Positions 39,270 to 49,332 are shown, counted from the first letter of the stretch. The stretch: DNA of 64,000 bases from an uncultured Thermoguttaceae bacterium (GCA_938042245.1 CALIRO010000044.1:1-64000), one strand, 5' to 3'. The notes: generated by a model from the sequence alone, not told the origin. Program-made: numbers and translations.

Positions 39270-39718
39270 ATCGGTTCCAGGCCCTGGTGGGTTCCCCCCT
39301 TGGGTGGTTCTCCAAATATCTTAGTTTTGGCAAACCTCCGATTAGCTGCTCGATTCTGTGTACGGCTCAGGTTGGCCAGGTTCTCCAATGCCTTGGTTTT
39401 GGAAAACCCCACCGACGGGGGGTTATGCTGACTCCATGAGCCGTTCGGAGTATTTTCGTTTGATTTTGGAAGCCAATAACCCCCCTACCTCAGGGGGATA
39501 TGGCCGGTTGATAAGCCATTCGAAGTAATTTTAACCCCCCATTTATACGACCGAGACACCCAAAAATGTTTTTCAATACCCAGCTTTATGATAAGTTATA
39601 AAGTGCTTTCCTGGGGTAAGGGAAAAGGGGGTTCTGGGTAGCCAAAGGGAGATTGCTTGTCCAAAAAGGGGGCTCTTGGAATCCCTGAGCCTTCCGGAAG
39701 CCTAGGTAGGACGCTGCC

Positions 39719-41029
39719 ATGTCCGTTTCGGTGGCCGTGGGGATAACGGTGGGCTTCGTGCTGGTGGCAGGGATATTTTCCTGGGCGGAGCATGTCCTGC
39801 GCAGCGCCTCCCGAAGTCGGCTGACGGAATGGGCCGAGGGGGGCCGTTTGGCCGCTAAAAAGGCCCTGGAACTGACCCATCCGAAAAGTCCCTCGGGGAG
39901 CATCCTGCGATGGACGATTGGTGCTTTGGGGCTTATCGCTGCTAGCCTCGCCACAGCTACCCTCTGGCAGCCTCTGGCAGCAGCCATGGAAAATATCCCC
40001 TGGGCTTGGCCGGTAGGATGGACTTCTACGATGGCCTTGGTTTTGCTGGTGGTAGGGTTGGCTGTTGCCTGGGCAGTGCTGGTGGAGACGATCCCCCCGC
40101 GATTGGCTGCTGGCCTTCCGAATCAGGCCGCGGTGTGGCTTGCTCCAGTTGTAGAAGTGTGGGTTTGGCTTCTTCGGCCCGTACAATGGCTGATCGAGCT
40201 TCTGGCCAAGCCGCTCCTCTTCCTCCTGCAGGGCCGACGTACCCCTTCGACAGAGCTTTCCCTCCAGGAAATTGAACATTGGCTTCAGATGGGTGCCACG
40301 GCCGGTCTGATCGCCCCTGCCGAAGAACAAGTGGCTCAGCGTGCCTTACGCTTCGGCGACCGAACGGTCCGGGATATCATGCGCCCACGGATCGAAATCG
40401 ACGCCATCGACGTGGATACCCCGCCCGAGAAGGTCATCGGGATTGTGGCCATGGCCGGTTTTTCTCGTCTGCCCGTCTATGAGGGCGACATCGACCACAT
40501 TATCGGCTTTGTCTATACGAAGGATCTGTTACGGCAGCAACATCTGGGCTGGCCCATCGAACTGCGCAAACTGCTTCGGCCTGCGCTGATGGTCCCCGGT
40601 TCGCTGGGGATTGATCGACTTTTGGAGATGTTTCGCCAAAAGCGGGTTCAGATGGCCATTGTGCTGGATGAATACGGCGGCACCGAAGGACTGGTTACCC
40701 TGGAGGATGTGTTGGAAGAATTAGTCGGCGAAATCCACGACGAACACCGTCCCGACGCCCAAGCCCAAATGATCCAGCAAGATCAGCGCACTTGGTTGGT
40801 GGACGGCCGAATGAATCTGGAAGATTTTTTCACTCAGCTTGGACGGGACGATTTACGCACGCCGGAAACTCATAGCTTTCATACCGTGGCCGGTTTGGTT
40901 TTGGCTTTGTTAGATCGGATTCCTGCCGTGGGCGACCGGCTCCAGTGGCAGGACTTGCATCTGGAAGTGGTGCAGATGAACGGAATGCGGATCGACCGGG
41001 TCCTGGTAAAACTGTCCGAAAACGCGTAA
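39719..41029 (+). CDS. CNNM/CorC-type membrane protein with CBS pair
   Basis: 436 aa. N-terminal DUF21-like membrane domain with about four hydrophobic helices (residues 1-165), a CBS pair (about 210-330; RDIMRPRIEIDAIDVD, SRLPVYEGDIDHIIGFVYTKDLL, MAIVLDEYGGTEGLVTLEDVLEELVGEI) and a C-terminal CorC/HlyC transporter-associated domain (about 345-430). This family is often labelled hemolysin but is linked to Mg2+/Co2+ efflux or membrane ion handling. ATG at 39719 with TAGGA upstream. Stands alone on the plus strand. Confidence 0.92.
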   Translation: MSVSVAVGITVGFVLVAGIFSWAEHVLRSASRSRLTEWAEGGRLAAKKALELTHPKSPSGSILRWTIGALGLIAASLATATLWQPLAAAMENIPWAWPVGWTSTMALVLLVVGLAVAWAVLVETIPPRLAAGLPNQAAVWLAPVVEVWVWLLRPVQWLIELLAKPLLFLLQGRRTPSTELSLQEIEHWLQMGATAGLIAPAEEQVAQRALRFGDRTVRDIMRPRIEIDAIDVDTPPEKVIGIVAMAGFSRLPVYEGDIDHIIGFVYTKDLLRQQHLGWPIELRKLLRPALMVPGSLGIDRLLEMFRQKRVQMAIVLDEYGGTEGLVTLEDVLEELVGEIHDEHRPDAQAQMIQQDQRTWLVDGRMNLEDFFTQLGRDDLRTPETHSFHTVAGLVLALLDRIPAVGDRLQWQDLHLEVVQMNGMRIDRVLVKLSENA

Positions 41030-41072
41030 AGAAGCTCCCGGCAGCACGGCCGTCTGGTCCGCATGGCCCCCA

Positions 41073-41137
41073 CTCTCTAACCCTCTCCCGCCAGGGGAGA
41101 GGGAATTGAGTTAAGCAGCTCCCCCTTCTGGGAGAGG
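41073..41137. repeat. REP-like palindrome (family B)
   Basis: CTCTAACCCTCTCCCGCCAG continues to GGGAGAGGG, and a shorter CCCCCTTCTGGGAGAGG follows. It lies between convergent genes (CBS protein and PfkB kinase), a common place for such palindromes. Nothing else is seen in 41030-41357. Confidence 0.65.
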
Positions 41138-41357
41138 ATGGCCAACCGGTAGCTTAGCCGGATGAACCGGTAAGTTGGCCAAGGGAAGGGCCTCTGGCCG
41201 GGGGAACCTGCCGTTTGCCCATCCTGGCAATGCGAACGTCCCGTCGGCATCCATTGGGAAAACGGAGATCTCGTTCACCCTTCTCTTCTGGACCAGAGGC
41301 CTTCGCTAGGGGGGAGTCGTTTTGATCGGCTGAGATGTTTCCTTTGGGAGATGGGAT

Positions 41358-42311
41358 TTAAAACACCTCCAAGGGGAGTTCCTTTTCTCGCATGAACTGT
41401 TCGGCTTCTGGACCGGTGAACACACTATCGGTTGTAGTGATGGAGCGGACACAGCTTGCCCCCAGAGCGCTTCCCCAGCGGAGGCAACCGGCCGGGTCTT
41501 CGCCAGCAAGCATCCCAGCAATAAACCCAGCGTCAAAAGCATCGCCGGAACCGGCCCCGCCCACAAATTCCACCGGATACACCCCCGCCCGAACCCGAAG
41601 CCCATCCGTAACCAATAGACTCCCCCTGGACCCCATCGTAATGACCACCGTCTTTGCCCCCGCATCGCGGAACCGGTTGGCCTGATCCAAGGGGTCTTTC
41701 AGCCCGGTGATGACCGCTCCCTCGTGGTCGTTGGGCACAAACACGTCGATTTCAGGCAGCAGCGGCGCCAACCGATCCCAGTAGTTCTCCGGACCGAACA
41801 GCACCACATCGACCACCGTTTTCACTCCGGCTGCCCGCACACGCCGAAACAGTTCCACCGTCTCTTCGGTTTCCAATTTCGGAAGCATGAAATAGCCACC
41901 CACATAGATCACTTTAGCCTGCTGGAGCCACTCACCGGGCACATGGTCCACCGCAAACAACGTATTGGCTCCCGGCGTGCTGATAAACCGCCGGTCCTGG
42001 CCTTGGACATTAATGATCATGGTGCAGGCAGACGGCTTGCCCGGAATCGTATGTACCCCCCGAGTATCTACGCCTCCTTTTTCCAGCGCTTCGACAATGA
42101 CCCGGCCAAACGCGTCCTCCCCCACGCAGCCGGAAACCCCCACCCGAACCCCTAGCTTCACTAAATCCAAAGCCGTATTGGACGCACATCCGCCCAGGGC
42201 CAGTTGAATCTGCTCCACCACAATCAATTCCCCCTCATTGGGTACCCGAGGAATCGGGGTGCAGGTCACGTCGGCAAATAAAATTCCCATACATAGACAG
42301 TCGATCTCCAT
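41358..42311 (-). CDS. PfkB-family carbohydrate kinase
   Basis: ATP-dependent sugar or nucleoside kinase, 317 aa. LGGCASNTALDLVKLG near residue 40 matches the first PfkB signature. The second, GGAGSGDAFDAGFIAG near 252, has the catalytic Asp, with one extra Ser in place of the compact GAGD. Substrate is not determinable; ribokinase, fructokinase and KDG kinase are all possible. GGAG precedes the ATG at 42311. It diverges from psd across a 309-bp spacer in which I see no repeat or gene. Confidence 0.92.
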   Translation of the reverse strand: MEIDCLCMGILFADVTCTPIPRVPNEGELIVVEQIQLALGGCASNTALDLVKLGVRVGVSGCVGEDAFGRVIVEALEKGGVDTRGVHTIPGKPSACTMIINVQGQDRRFISTPGANTLFAVDHVPGEWLQQAKVIYVGGYFMLPKLETEETVELFRRVRAAGVKTVVDVVLFGPENYWDRLAPLLPEIDVFVPNDHEGAVITGLKDPLDQANRFRDAGAKTVVITMGSRGSLLVTDGLRVRAGVYPVEFVGGAGSGDAFDAGFIAGMLAGEDPAGCLRWGSALGASCVRSITTTDSVFTGPEAEQFMREKELPLEVF

Positions 42312-42620
42312 CGGCGCACTCCTTCGGTAAAAAGCACTGCTGCAAAAAGCGATTCCCTCCCCTCTAATGAACCGGTCCGAAACGACTAAGTTGGAGCCAC
42401 CGGAGGGAAAATCTCTCTTGGAAGATGTTCGCCTCGCCTACTGTAATACCAATCCCGCCCGCCTTTTTCCAGCCCCCCGGCGCAGAGACTTTCTGTCTGC
42501 CTGGCTTGAGGAATGCCTGGCCGATTCGCAGTCATAAGTCCCCCGGGTTTGCAGGAGGTTCCGCCAGGAGTATGATACAGGGGTGGGTAGAAAGGACTCC
42601 TTCAAAGAAAATCGCCTAGG

Positions 42621-43625
42621 ATGACTGCTCCGAGTGTTCCAACTGTCCAAGAGAAGGCTGGTCCCAATCTACCAGCCCCCTTGCCGTCGGAAATAACCAG
42701 TGTACAGCCGGGCGGCGGCTGGTGTGTGCAGATCGAAATGGCCTGGGGCCGGCTGCGCCGATGGTATTTAAAGCGGTTTCGGCCTGGGTATGTACGCCGG
42801 ATGGCCGAGCTTCGCCGGGGCAGCACCGACGGCGCCCCTCATGAAATCCTGGACCCCCGGGATTTAAAGTATTGCCGAAACCTGGTCCAGTGCGATTGGG
42901 CCCCGGAGGACGATCCGTTCCGTTGGCGGGAGCGAGTGCCTTTTGCCCGCTGGGGCTTGGCCGAGCTGGTACTGATGGGCGGACCGCTGGCACTGCTAAC
43001 GGCCCTCGGGGTGTTTTTGGCGTTGTGGCAGTCGGCCTGGTGGTGGCTGGCGGTTGTGGGGACCGGCTCGCCGTTGGCCCTGCTGGTATGGTTTTTCCGG
43101 GACCCGCCCCGGCGGGTGCCGCAAGAACCGGGCCTTTGGGTTTCGCCGGCCGACGGCAAAGTAGTGGAAATAGCCCGACTGGAGCATGATCCGTTTCTGG
43201 GCGGCCCGGCAGTTCGGGTCAGTATTTTCCTCTCGATCTTCAATGTCCATGTGAATCGGGCGCCTTGTGCTGCTCGACCGGTGGTGTTTCGCTATCAGCG
43301 GGGCGATTTCCTTAATGCCATGCGTCCGGAAAGCGCCCAGCGGAACGAAAACCTTTGGATCGGTCTGGAAGCTACGGAGCCACCCTATGGCCGATTGGCC
43401 CTTCGAGTCATTGCCGGCGCCATTGCCCGAAGGATCGTCTGTGTGCTTCGGCCCGGGGAAGAGCTTTGCCGGGGTCAAAAGTTCGGCATGATCAAACTGG
43501 GTTCCCGCACCGAACTGATCCTGCCAGACCGTGAAGACTTGGAGCTGCTGGTACAGGTCGGCTCCAAGGTGCGTGCCGGCAGCAGTCCGATTGCCCGTTG
43601 GCAGTTGAAAGGCGAAGGCCTATGA
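42621..43625 (+). CDS. psd: Phosphatidylserine decarboxylase
   Basis: Makes phosphatidylethanolamine at the membrane. The proenzyme cleaves itself to create a pyruvoyl group; the site is in IKLGSRTELILP near residue 293, cutting between Gly and Ser. FFRDPPR, SPADGKVVEI and FLSIFNVHVNRAP are family motifs of the shorter PSD type. Two transmembrane helices lie around 115-155. An N-terminal extension of about 90 residues precedes them, including LDPRDLKYCRNLVQCDW, so at 334 aa it is longer than the usual 200-230. Its TGA overlaps the pssA ATG. Confidence 0.93.
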   Translation: MTAPSVPTVQEKAGPNLPAPLPSEITSVQPGGGWCVQIEMAWGRLRRWYLKRFRPGYVRRMAELRRGSTDGAPHEILDPRDLKYCRNLVQCDWAPEDDPFRWRERVPFARWGLAELVLMGGPLALLTALGVFLALWQSAWWWLAVVGTGSPLALLVWFFRDPPRRVPQEPGLWVSPADGKVVEIARLEHDPFLGGPAVRVSIFLSIFNVHVNRAPCAARPVVFRYQRGDFLNAMRPESAQRNENLWIGLEATEPPYGRLALRVIAGAIARRIVCVLRPGEELCRGQKFGMIKLGSRTELILPDREDLELLVQVGSKVRAGSSPIARWQLKGEGL

Positions 43626-44455
43626 AGCGCCGACTGAAAACGATTGCCATCTTGCCCACCCTGTTTACCTTGGGCAATTTGGTCTGCGGGTTTTTTGCCA
43701 TTGTGGTGGCCGCCCGGGTGGGCAAACCTGAATTTTTACCCGAAAGCCTCAAGGAGTTACCTCCTGGGGACATTTACAATTTGATGTTGGCGGCCTGGCT
43801 GATTTTTTTGGCGATGGTGTTTGATGCGTTGGACGGGCATATAGCGCGGCTGTCGGGGGCCACGACGGATTTTGGCGCGGAACTGGACAGTCTGTGTGAT
43901 CTAGTAACCTTTGGGGTGGCGCCGGCCATTTTGATGGTAAAACTATGTCCACGTTTTACCTTTCTCCATCGGGAGGCCATTTGGGTCATTGCGGCGGCCT
44001 ATGTGGCCTGTGCGGCGCTGCGTCTAGCCCGATTCAACGTGGAAACCGCCGAGGAGGGCGATCATCTACATTTTACTGGGTTGCCCTCGCCGGCGGCGGC
44101 CGCCTCGATCGCCGGGTTTGCCATCTTCTTTTACACGCTTTATTCCAAGGAGCCACCACTCGCCTATGCTGAGCAAATATACACATTCGCGCAATCTGCC
44201 CTCCCCTTTTTCGGCGCCCTAGTCGCTCTCCTGATGGTCTCCCGAATACCTTATCCGCATATTGTCAATCAGATTTTCCACGGCCAGCGAAGTTTTGGCC
44301 ATCTGGTGGCCGTAATCTTCGCCTTGGTGGCCATCATGATCATCCGAGGTTACTCGGTCCCAATTATTTGTATGGTATTTGTGCTAAGCGGCCCGGTGCG
44401 GTTTGCCTGGGCGAAACTGGTGGAAAAACGCCTCCAGGAGGAAGAAGTCTTTTAG
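43622..44455 (+). CDS. pssA: CDP-diacylglycerol-serine O-phosphatidyltransferase
   Basis: Makes phosphatidylserine, the substrate of the upstream enzyme. 277 aa, polytopic. The CDP-alcohol phosphotransferase motif DALDGHIARL...GAELDSLCD is complete (about residues 63-90). The ATG at 43622 overlaps the psd stop in ATGA, so the two steps of phosphatidylethanolamine synthesis are coupled. An upstream start inside psd is rejected. Confidence 0.95.
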   Translation: MKRRLKTIAILPTLFTLGNLVCGFFAIVVAARVGKPEFLPESLKELPPGDIYNLMLAAWLIFLAMVFDALDGHIARLSGATTDFGAELDSLCDLVTFGVAPAILMVKLCPRFTFLHREAIWVIAAAYVACAALRLARFNVETAEEGDHLHFTGLPSPAAAASIAGFAIFFYTLYSKEPPLAYAEQIYTFAQSALPFFGALVALLMVSRIPYPHIVNQIFHGQRSFGHLVAVIFALVAIMIIRGYSVPIICMVFVLSGPVRFAWAKLVEKRLQEEEVF

Positions 44456-44490
44456 ACGCCTTGCCAGCGCGGGTTTCCCGCCCGCATACG

Positions 44491-44544
44491 CCTCTCCCAC
44501 CAGGGGAGAGGGAAAAATTGCCTCTCCCGCCGGGGGGAGCCGGG
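44491..44544. repeat. REP-like palindromes (family B)
   Basis: CCTCTCCCACCAGGGGAGAG and, 30 bp later, CCTCTCCCGCCGGGGGGAG. It lies between pssA and the riboflavin synthase gene. Confidence 0.65.
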
Positions 44545-44638
44545 ATTATTGGATCCCCGCCGTGATTCCCAGCACGGCTGGGCAAGCCCGCTGTGCCACC
44601 CCCAGTTGTAAATCCCAGAAATCCGTAGGATGAGCACT

Positions 44639-45259
44639 ATGTTTTCCGGAATTGTCGAAGCATTAGGAACTGTGGTGGAAGTCTGTCCGGAACCGCCCGG
44701 CTGTAAACTCTGGGTCCAAGAGCCACGCATTGTGCCTGAAGTCCGAGTGGCCGACAGTGTGGCTGTCAACGGCTGTTGTCTGACCGTAGTGGAGGTGGAG
44801 GGCGACCGGATGGCCTTCGACGTAGGGCCGGAAACCCTGCGCCGGACTAATCTCGGACGATTAACGCCCGGAAGCCGGGTCAATTTGGAGCGGTCTTTGC
44901 GAGTAGGCGATCGGCTGGGCGGCCACTTTGTAACCGGCCATATCGACGACGTAGGAACGCTCCTCCAGCGAACCGATCAAGGCGATTGGTCCTTTTGCTG
45001 GTTTCAGGTCCCCCGACGCTTGAGCCGACAAATGGCCCCCAAAGCCTGCATCGCCGTCGATGGGGTAAGTCTGACGATCGTTGATAGCGAGCCGGACCGC
45101 TTCAGCGTGGCCCTGATCCCCTACACCTTGGCCGTTACCACCCTGGGCCTGCTGAAAGTAGGCGACCCAGTCAATCTGGAAACCGACCTGTTGGCCAAAT
45201 ATGTCCAACGCCTTATCGAGTCCCAAGATTGGGAGCCGCCAGGTCCTGTAAACCCGTAA
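44639..45259 (+). CDS. ribE: Riboflavin synthase, alpha chain
   Basis: Dismutates two lumazines to riboflavin and the pyrimidine precursor. Two tandem lumazine-binding barrels are visible: MFSGIVEALGTV...VNGCCLTV and GHFVTGHIDDVGTL...VDGVSLTIV. About 206 aa, normal. TAGGA at 44626-44630 fits the ATG at 44639, which begins the conserved MFSGIVE; a second ATG three codons upstream overlaps that site. It acts on the product of ribH at 12294, but the genes are 32 kb apart. Confidence 0.94.
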   Translation: MFSGIVEALGTVVEVCPEPPGCKLWVQEPRIVPEVRVADSVAVNGCCLTVVEVEGDRMAFDVGPETLRRTNLGRLTPGSRVNLERSLRVGDRLGGHFVTGHIDDVGTLLQRTDQGDWSFCWFQVPRRLSRQMAPKACIAVDGVSLTIVDSEPDRFSVALIPYTLAVTTLGLLKVGDPVNLETDLLAKYVQRLIESQDWEPPGPVNP

Positions 45260-45429
45260 ACGACTAGGCCGCATAAACGAAATGCACTCGGTCGGGAAAA
45301 GGCAAAAATTGCCTCTGCCCACTGCGGGAGAAGGGAAAATTCCCCCTTAGCCTAACCTCCCGGTTGTGCCAATAATCAGCTAGCTTCGGGGGAGAGGCGA
45401 TTTTTTTGCGGCGGGCAGAGGCGGACAAG

Positions 45430-45513
45430 TCCCCTCTCCCCTGGCGGTGAGAGGCGATGAACATGGAACCAGCACAAAGTAGACTGGGTCCCTGCTTGCG
45501 CGGGAATGACAAT
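45430..45513. repeat. Family B palindrome followed by a family A fragment
   Basis: CCCCTCTCCCCTGGCGGTGAG at 45430-45456 is a REP-like palindrome. CTGCTTGCGCGGGAATGACA at 45494-45513 matches the internal GCGGGAATGAC piece of family A. Both lie in the 348-bp spacer downstream of convergent genes; no gene is seen there. Confidence 0.55.
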
Positions 45514-45607
45514 ATCAACGCTTGTGTGGGAATGATCATAGGCGGACGGGCACGTCTCCTATCCCAGAGGACCACCTTCTGTGTTTATCCAGGTGAAGTA
45601 AGAGCGT

Positions 45608-47020
45608 TTACCAGGCTTTAGTCACGCCGGGGGTTGCGCAGGGGTAGCTGCCGTCGGGAAGCGGCTTGGCAGGCGGCGGAGCCTCCCAACTGTAGGCCGG
45701 CGGCGAGAGGTCTAACTGGGACTGGACCGCATCGTCCCAGCGGACTACCTGACCGCTGTAGGTGGCCATTCGGCCCAGGATGGCGGTCATAGTGGCGTTG
45801 GCGGCCCAATCGGCTTCGTTGTATTCTCGGCCGGCGGCCAGGGCGGCAAACAGATCGTCCATTTCCACCTGATGACCGTCTTTATCCCGCTGCCACTGGT
45901 GTACTTTTTTACCATCGATCCAAAGTTGGGCGGTGCCGTGGCCTTCGATGGAGGCAAAACCTTTTGTGCCGTGGGCGTGTTCGGAAAAGCTCATCCAGGT
46001 GCCGGGCTGATGGCGGCAGAAACTAAACATTTTTACCCCATCCGGGTAGGTAAACTCCACCGCATGGTGGTCGAAGATTTCGCCCACCGCACTTCGGCCC
46101 ATGCCTTGGGACTCGGCCCATTCTGGGGTACGAACCTGCCGGCCCCCCATTCCCTGGGCTTCCACCGGATGAGCCTCCTGCATGATCCAATTCATCACGT
46201 CCAGGTCATGCACATGCTGCTCGACGATATGGTCGCCGGAAAGCCAGACAAAATAGTACCAATTGCTTACCTGAAATTGCATTTCGGTTTGGTCTTTTTT
46301 GCGAGGCCGGAACCAGACGCCGCCGGAATTGAAATAGGCCCGTAGATACTGAATCTGGCCGATCGCCCCGTCATGAATGCGTTTAATGATCTGCTGGTGT
46401 TTCGTTTCGTGGCGTAGGTGATGGCCGACGGCGACGGCCAGTTTTTTCTCTTTGGCGAGGGCGTTGGCGGCCACGATGCGGCGGTAGCCTGGGGCATCGA
46501 CGGCGACCGGCTTTTCCATGAACACATGTTTTCCTGCTTTCACCGCCGCCTCAAACTGCATGGGCCGAAACCCAGGAGGAGAACATAAAAGCACCATATC
46601 CACCTCACAGGCCAACAGCTTCTCATAGGCGTCCAGACCGACAAACTGCCGATCCGGCGGCACATCCACCTTCTGCGGACAATGGGTTTGGATGGCTTGG
46701 AGGCTTCGCTGCAAGGGTTCGGCGAAGGCGTCGGCCATGGCGACCAGTTTTACCTCCGGATAGGCGGCGTTTTGCAAGGCGTTGATGGCTGCCCCGGTTC
46801 CCCGGCCGCCGGCGCCGACCAATCCAATCCGGACAGTGCCACTTCCGGCGGCATGAACCATCCGGCTCAAGGCCAACGGACTGGCAATTGCTGTCCCAGC
46901 CGACGTCAGCGCCGCCTGCTTGATAAACTGCCGGCGGGTTGCCGGGGCGGCATGGTGTGCGTCTTTTGCCCCTTCCTGTAGTCCAACAGGGAAATAGAAA
47001 ATCGAACTTTTTCCACTCAT
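45608..47020 (-). CDS. Tat-exported Gfo/Idh/MocA oxidoreductase
   Basis: NAD(P)-dependent sugar oxidoreductase of 470 aa. A twin-arginine signal (ATRRQFIKQAALTSAGTA, residues about 27-45) predicts export folded with cofactor. The Rossmann fold starts with RIGLVGAGGRGTG near 63; the catalytic EKP is in HVFMEKPVAV near 165. HHLRHETKH, GDHIVEQHVHDLD and HAHGTKG follow. Planctomycetes carry many such paralogs, linked to sugar oxidation; the substrate is not known. It stands alone; the 422-bp spacer upstream contains a family A element. Confidence 0.92.
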   Translation of the reverse strand: MSGKSSIFYFPVGLQEGAKDAHHAAPATRRQFIKQAALTSAGTAIASPLALSRMVHAAGSGTVRIGLVGAGGRGTGAAINALQNAAYPEVKLVAMADAFAEPLQRSLQAIQTHCPQKVDVPPDRQFVGLDAYEKLLACEVDMVLLCSPPGFRPMQFEAAVKAGKHVFMEKPVAVDAPGYRRIVAANALAKEKKLAVAVGHHLRHETKHQQIIKRIHDGAIGQIQYLRAYFNSGGVWFRPRKKDQTEMQFQVSNWYYFVWLSGDHIVEQHVHDLDVMNWIMQEAHPVEAQGMGGRQVRTPEWAESQGMGRSAVGEIFDHHAVEFTYPDGVKMFSFCRHQPGTWMSFSEHAHGTKGFASIEGHGTAQLWIDGKKVHQWQRDKDGHQVEMDDLFAALAAGREYNEADWAANATMTAILGRMATYSGQVVRWDDAVQSQLDLSPPAYSWEAPPPAKPLPDGSYPCATPGVTKAW

Positions 47021-47142
47021 CCGACCAACTCCTGTCAGGTAGCAGAACTTAGACCTCTCACCAACAAAAAAACTCCAAAAGGTTCAAACCAGCCCGTTTC
47101 CTAGCTACAGAGGATTAGGAAAGTTTGTTTTGTTCAAGGCTC

Positions 47143-47309
47143 TTAAACGGCTAACCGTTCAGCCGAACGGGTTACCAAGCCATTCCCGCGAAAGGAGGAA
47201 TCCACTTTTTTGGCTAGTCTGGAGTGGCACTTGCGCGGCAGGAACACCGAAAAGCTTTCCTCAGATGCACCAGGCAGCTTCGGGATTCGGCTGATGTGTT
47301 ACACAAAAC
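47143..47309. repeat. Dispersed family A element
   Basis: The left part GTTCAGCCGAACGGGTTACC is followed by AAGCCATTCCCGCGAAAGGAGG and ATCC. The right end on the other strand reads TTTTGTGTAACACATCAGCC. The last part is close to the right end at 17208. The element lies between queG and the exported oxidoreductase. Confidence 0.78.
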
Positions 47310-47442
47310 CTTATTGTAGTTGAGCCGACAGGAAAAGCAATCGACCGCAGAAACACCGGGCCTCCGCAGGAGGGAAGCCGGAAGATTTTTTCCGCCGTTG
47401 CCGGCTTGAGGATGCAGAAGCAATTGGGATTCAGCCAGATGC

Positions 47443-48570
47443 TTATGAGGGAAGATGCTGAAGGCTGGAGCGGATTTCCTGCTGGACTTGGGGCGTACCT
47501 TCGGAAGCGAGGGCCTTTTGAAGCAGAAGGCGGGCCGTCGGATCGGGGTAGTGTCGTAAGGCCCAGGCAGCGGCGGCTCGGACCATCGGTTGGCGGTCTT
47601 GCAGAGACTGGCCGAGGGCGTCCAGGGCACTGACCGTCGGCCGGTTGCCCAGCACCAAGGCGGCATTCCGGACCAGGCCCGCTCGCCCAGCACGCCAAAG
47701 TGCCCTGTGCCGGAATCGCTGCCGAAATTGTTCTTCTGTTAACGAAAGGATTTCAAGGGCATCGGCGGGGTTGGTACCCGGGGGGGGTTGAAAGGCCGGT
47801 TCTGCCGAAATCACCCCTCGGCGATTCCAGGGACAGACCTCTTGGCAGCAATCGCAGCCGAATAGCCACGGACCCATTTTCGGTCGAAGTTCTTCCGGCG
47901 GCATCTGGCGCAGTTCAATGGTCAAGTAGCTAATGCATCGACGGGCGTCCAGCACATACGGGGCCACCAACGCTCCGGTAGGACAAGCATCCAAGCAGGC
48001 CTGGCATCGGCCGCAGTGCTGCCGATCAAAAGGCGCATCGTAGGACAACTCCAGATTGGTCAGTAAAGCGGCCAAAAAAAGATAGCTGCCTAACCTGGGG
48101 TGGATTAGGAGGGTATTTTTACCAATCCATCCCAGGCCTGCCTGTTGGGCAAACGAGCGTTCTAAAAGCGGGGCGGTATCTACCACACCTCGCACCAAAG
48201 CCTCTGGGACCTGTCCCCGCAACCACTGGGCTAACCGACGCAGACGAGGCCGGATCAGCTCATGGTAATCCGCGCCCCAGGCGTATCGGGCAATACGTGC
48301 CTGTCCGGGGGCAGGGTGTCTGGGCTGGTGGGTGCGATAGTTCATGCCCAGCATCACCAAACTGCGAACTCCTTCCAGGACTGCCCTGGGATGTTCGTAA
48401 GCAGCAGCCCGACGGTGGAAATAGTGCATTTGGCCTGCATAGCCGGCCTGAAGCCAACGGCAGAAGGCTTCCCAATGGGGCGGCCTCTGTGCTGGACAAA
48501 CTCCCACCAAATCAAAACCCAACTGCTGAGCCCGCGCCTTCAGCGCTTCCGTCAACCTGCTAGGGTCCAT
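47443..48570 (-). CDS. queG: Epoxyqueuosine reductase
   Basis: Cobalamin- and Fe-S-dependent enzyme for the last step of tRNA queuosine synthesis. 375 aa. Catalytic Asp in VDTAPLLERSFA, GWIGKNTLLI, and two 4Fe-4S motifs CGRCQACLDACPTGAL (near residue 187) and CDCCQEVCPWN (near 243) with the second cluster's Cys in the first. The C-terminus carries the usual HEAT-like helices. ATG at 48570; the ribosome site is weak. folE in this window could supply the same pathway. Confidence 0.94.
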   Translation of the reverse strand: MDPSRLTEALKARAQQLGFDLVGVCPAQRPPHWEAFCRWLQAGYAGQMHYFHRRAAAYEHPRAVLEGVRSLVMLGMNYRTHQPRHPAPGQARIARYAWGADYHELIRPRLRRLAQWLRGQVPEALVRGVVDTAPLLERSFAQQAGLGWIGKNTLLIHPRLGSYLFLAALLTNLELSYDAPFDRQHCGRCQACLDACPTGALVAPYVLDARRCISYLTIELRQMPPEELRPKMGPWLFGCDCCQEVCPWNRRGVISAEPAFQPPPGTNPADALEILSLTEEQFRQRFRHRALWRAGRAGLVRNAALVLGNRPTVSALDALGQSLQDRQPMVRAAAAWALRHYPDPTARLLLQKALASEGTPQVQQEIRSSLQHLPS

Positions 48571-48890
48571 CTGCAGCTCAATCTGTAAGGACTACTGGCC
48601 TGTTGGCTTCTTCCAAGCTCCCAGCCCATGGGGGCTTGCTCGGACAAGCTTTTTTCCTTATATTGTTTTCCTTAGGGGAATAATTGCCAAGGTGGATTTT
48701 CTTGTTTGGCAAACATTCTAGCCGGGAGAAAGCGAACTAGGAGGAGTATTCCGCATCGCTAAAAGCCTCTCGCCGAAGCAGCTTTCCTCGCCAGGTGCCC
48801 CTAATACCGGAAGATTTGGCGAAACTGTTGGGTTTGTTTTTTGTTGGAGCTTCTCCATCAGCCAACTTTTGCGGAGAGTAGGTAGGTGCT

Positions 48891-49139
48891 ATGGGTGGTA
48901 GTAGGTGGGCGAAATGGAGTGAAAAAATTGCTAGTTTCTGGTGGGACGGATGGTGGGCTGCAATGGCGGCGGTGCTAGCAGGAAATCTGCTGAGCGGTTG
49001 TGAACGCCCCTCTCTGCCGCCCGATCCAGGACAGATCGTCTTTGAAATTCCAAAAGTCGAAGGCACAGAACAGCCCTACCCATTGGACCCTCTGGGTCCA
49101 CCTTCGCAAGAGGCTCTGGAACAACTTCGCCTCCCGTAG
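48891..49139 (+). CDS. Small lipoprotein
   Basis: 82 aa. After a Trp-rich N-terminus (KWSEKIASFWWDGWWAA), a hydrophobic stretch ends in the lipobox LLSGC near residue 36, followed by a Pro-rich mature part of about 46 residues (PSLPPDPGQIVFEIPKVEG). Probably anchored by lipid in an envelope membrane. GGAGAG and AGGT lie shortly before the ATG. Function unknown; no homolog is recognised. The upstream spacer 48571-48890 shows no repeat or RNA. Confidence 0.62.
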   Translation: MGGSRWAKWSEKIASFWWDGWWAAMAAVLAGNLLSGCERPSLPPDPGQIVFEIPKVEGTEQPYPLDPLGPPSQEALEQLRLP

Positions 49140-49332
49140 CACAGTAGCGCCGGTTGCCCCCATGATGGATCCCCGCCCTAAGGAAAAGTGCTTCGGACCT
49201 CGAAGGTTTGAAAAATCGGCGCCCGCCAACCTACCTACAGTTTCGGAACCGTTTGTGCTGCATCCTCTTTGAAAAATCTGTTGAGGTAAGGGCTTGTATT
49301 CCTTCGCCGGGTAATTACTCTACTAAAAAGAG

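Noticed and set aside
39230-39412. 60-codon minus-strand frame beginning MGFSKTKALENL
   Set aside because: It runs into the long-range repeat and contains a duplicated phrase of the spacer; likely chance.
42312-42620. Possible riboswitch or leader between PfkB kinase and psd
   Set aside because: No known riboswitch signature or conserved hairpin could be recognised.
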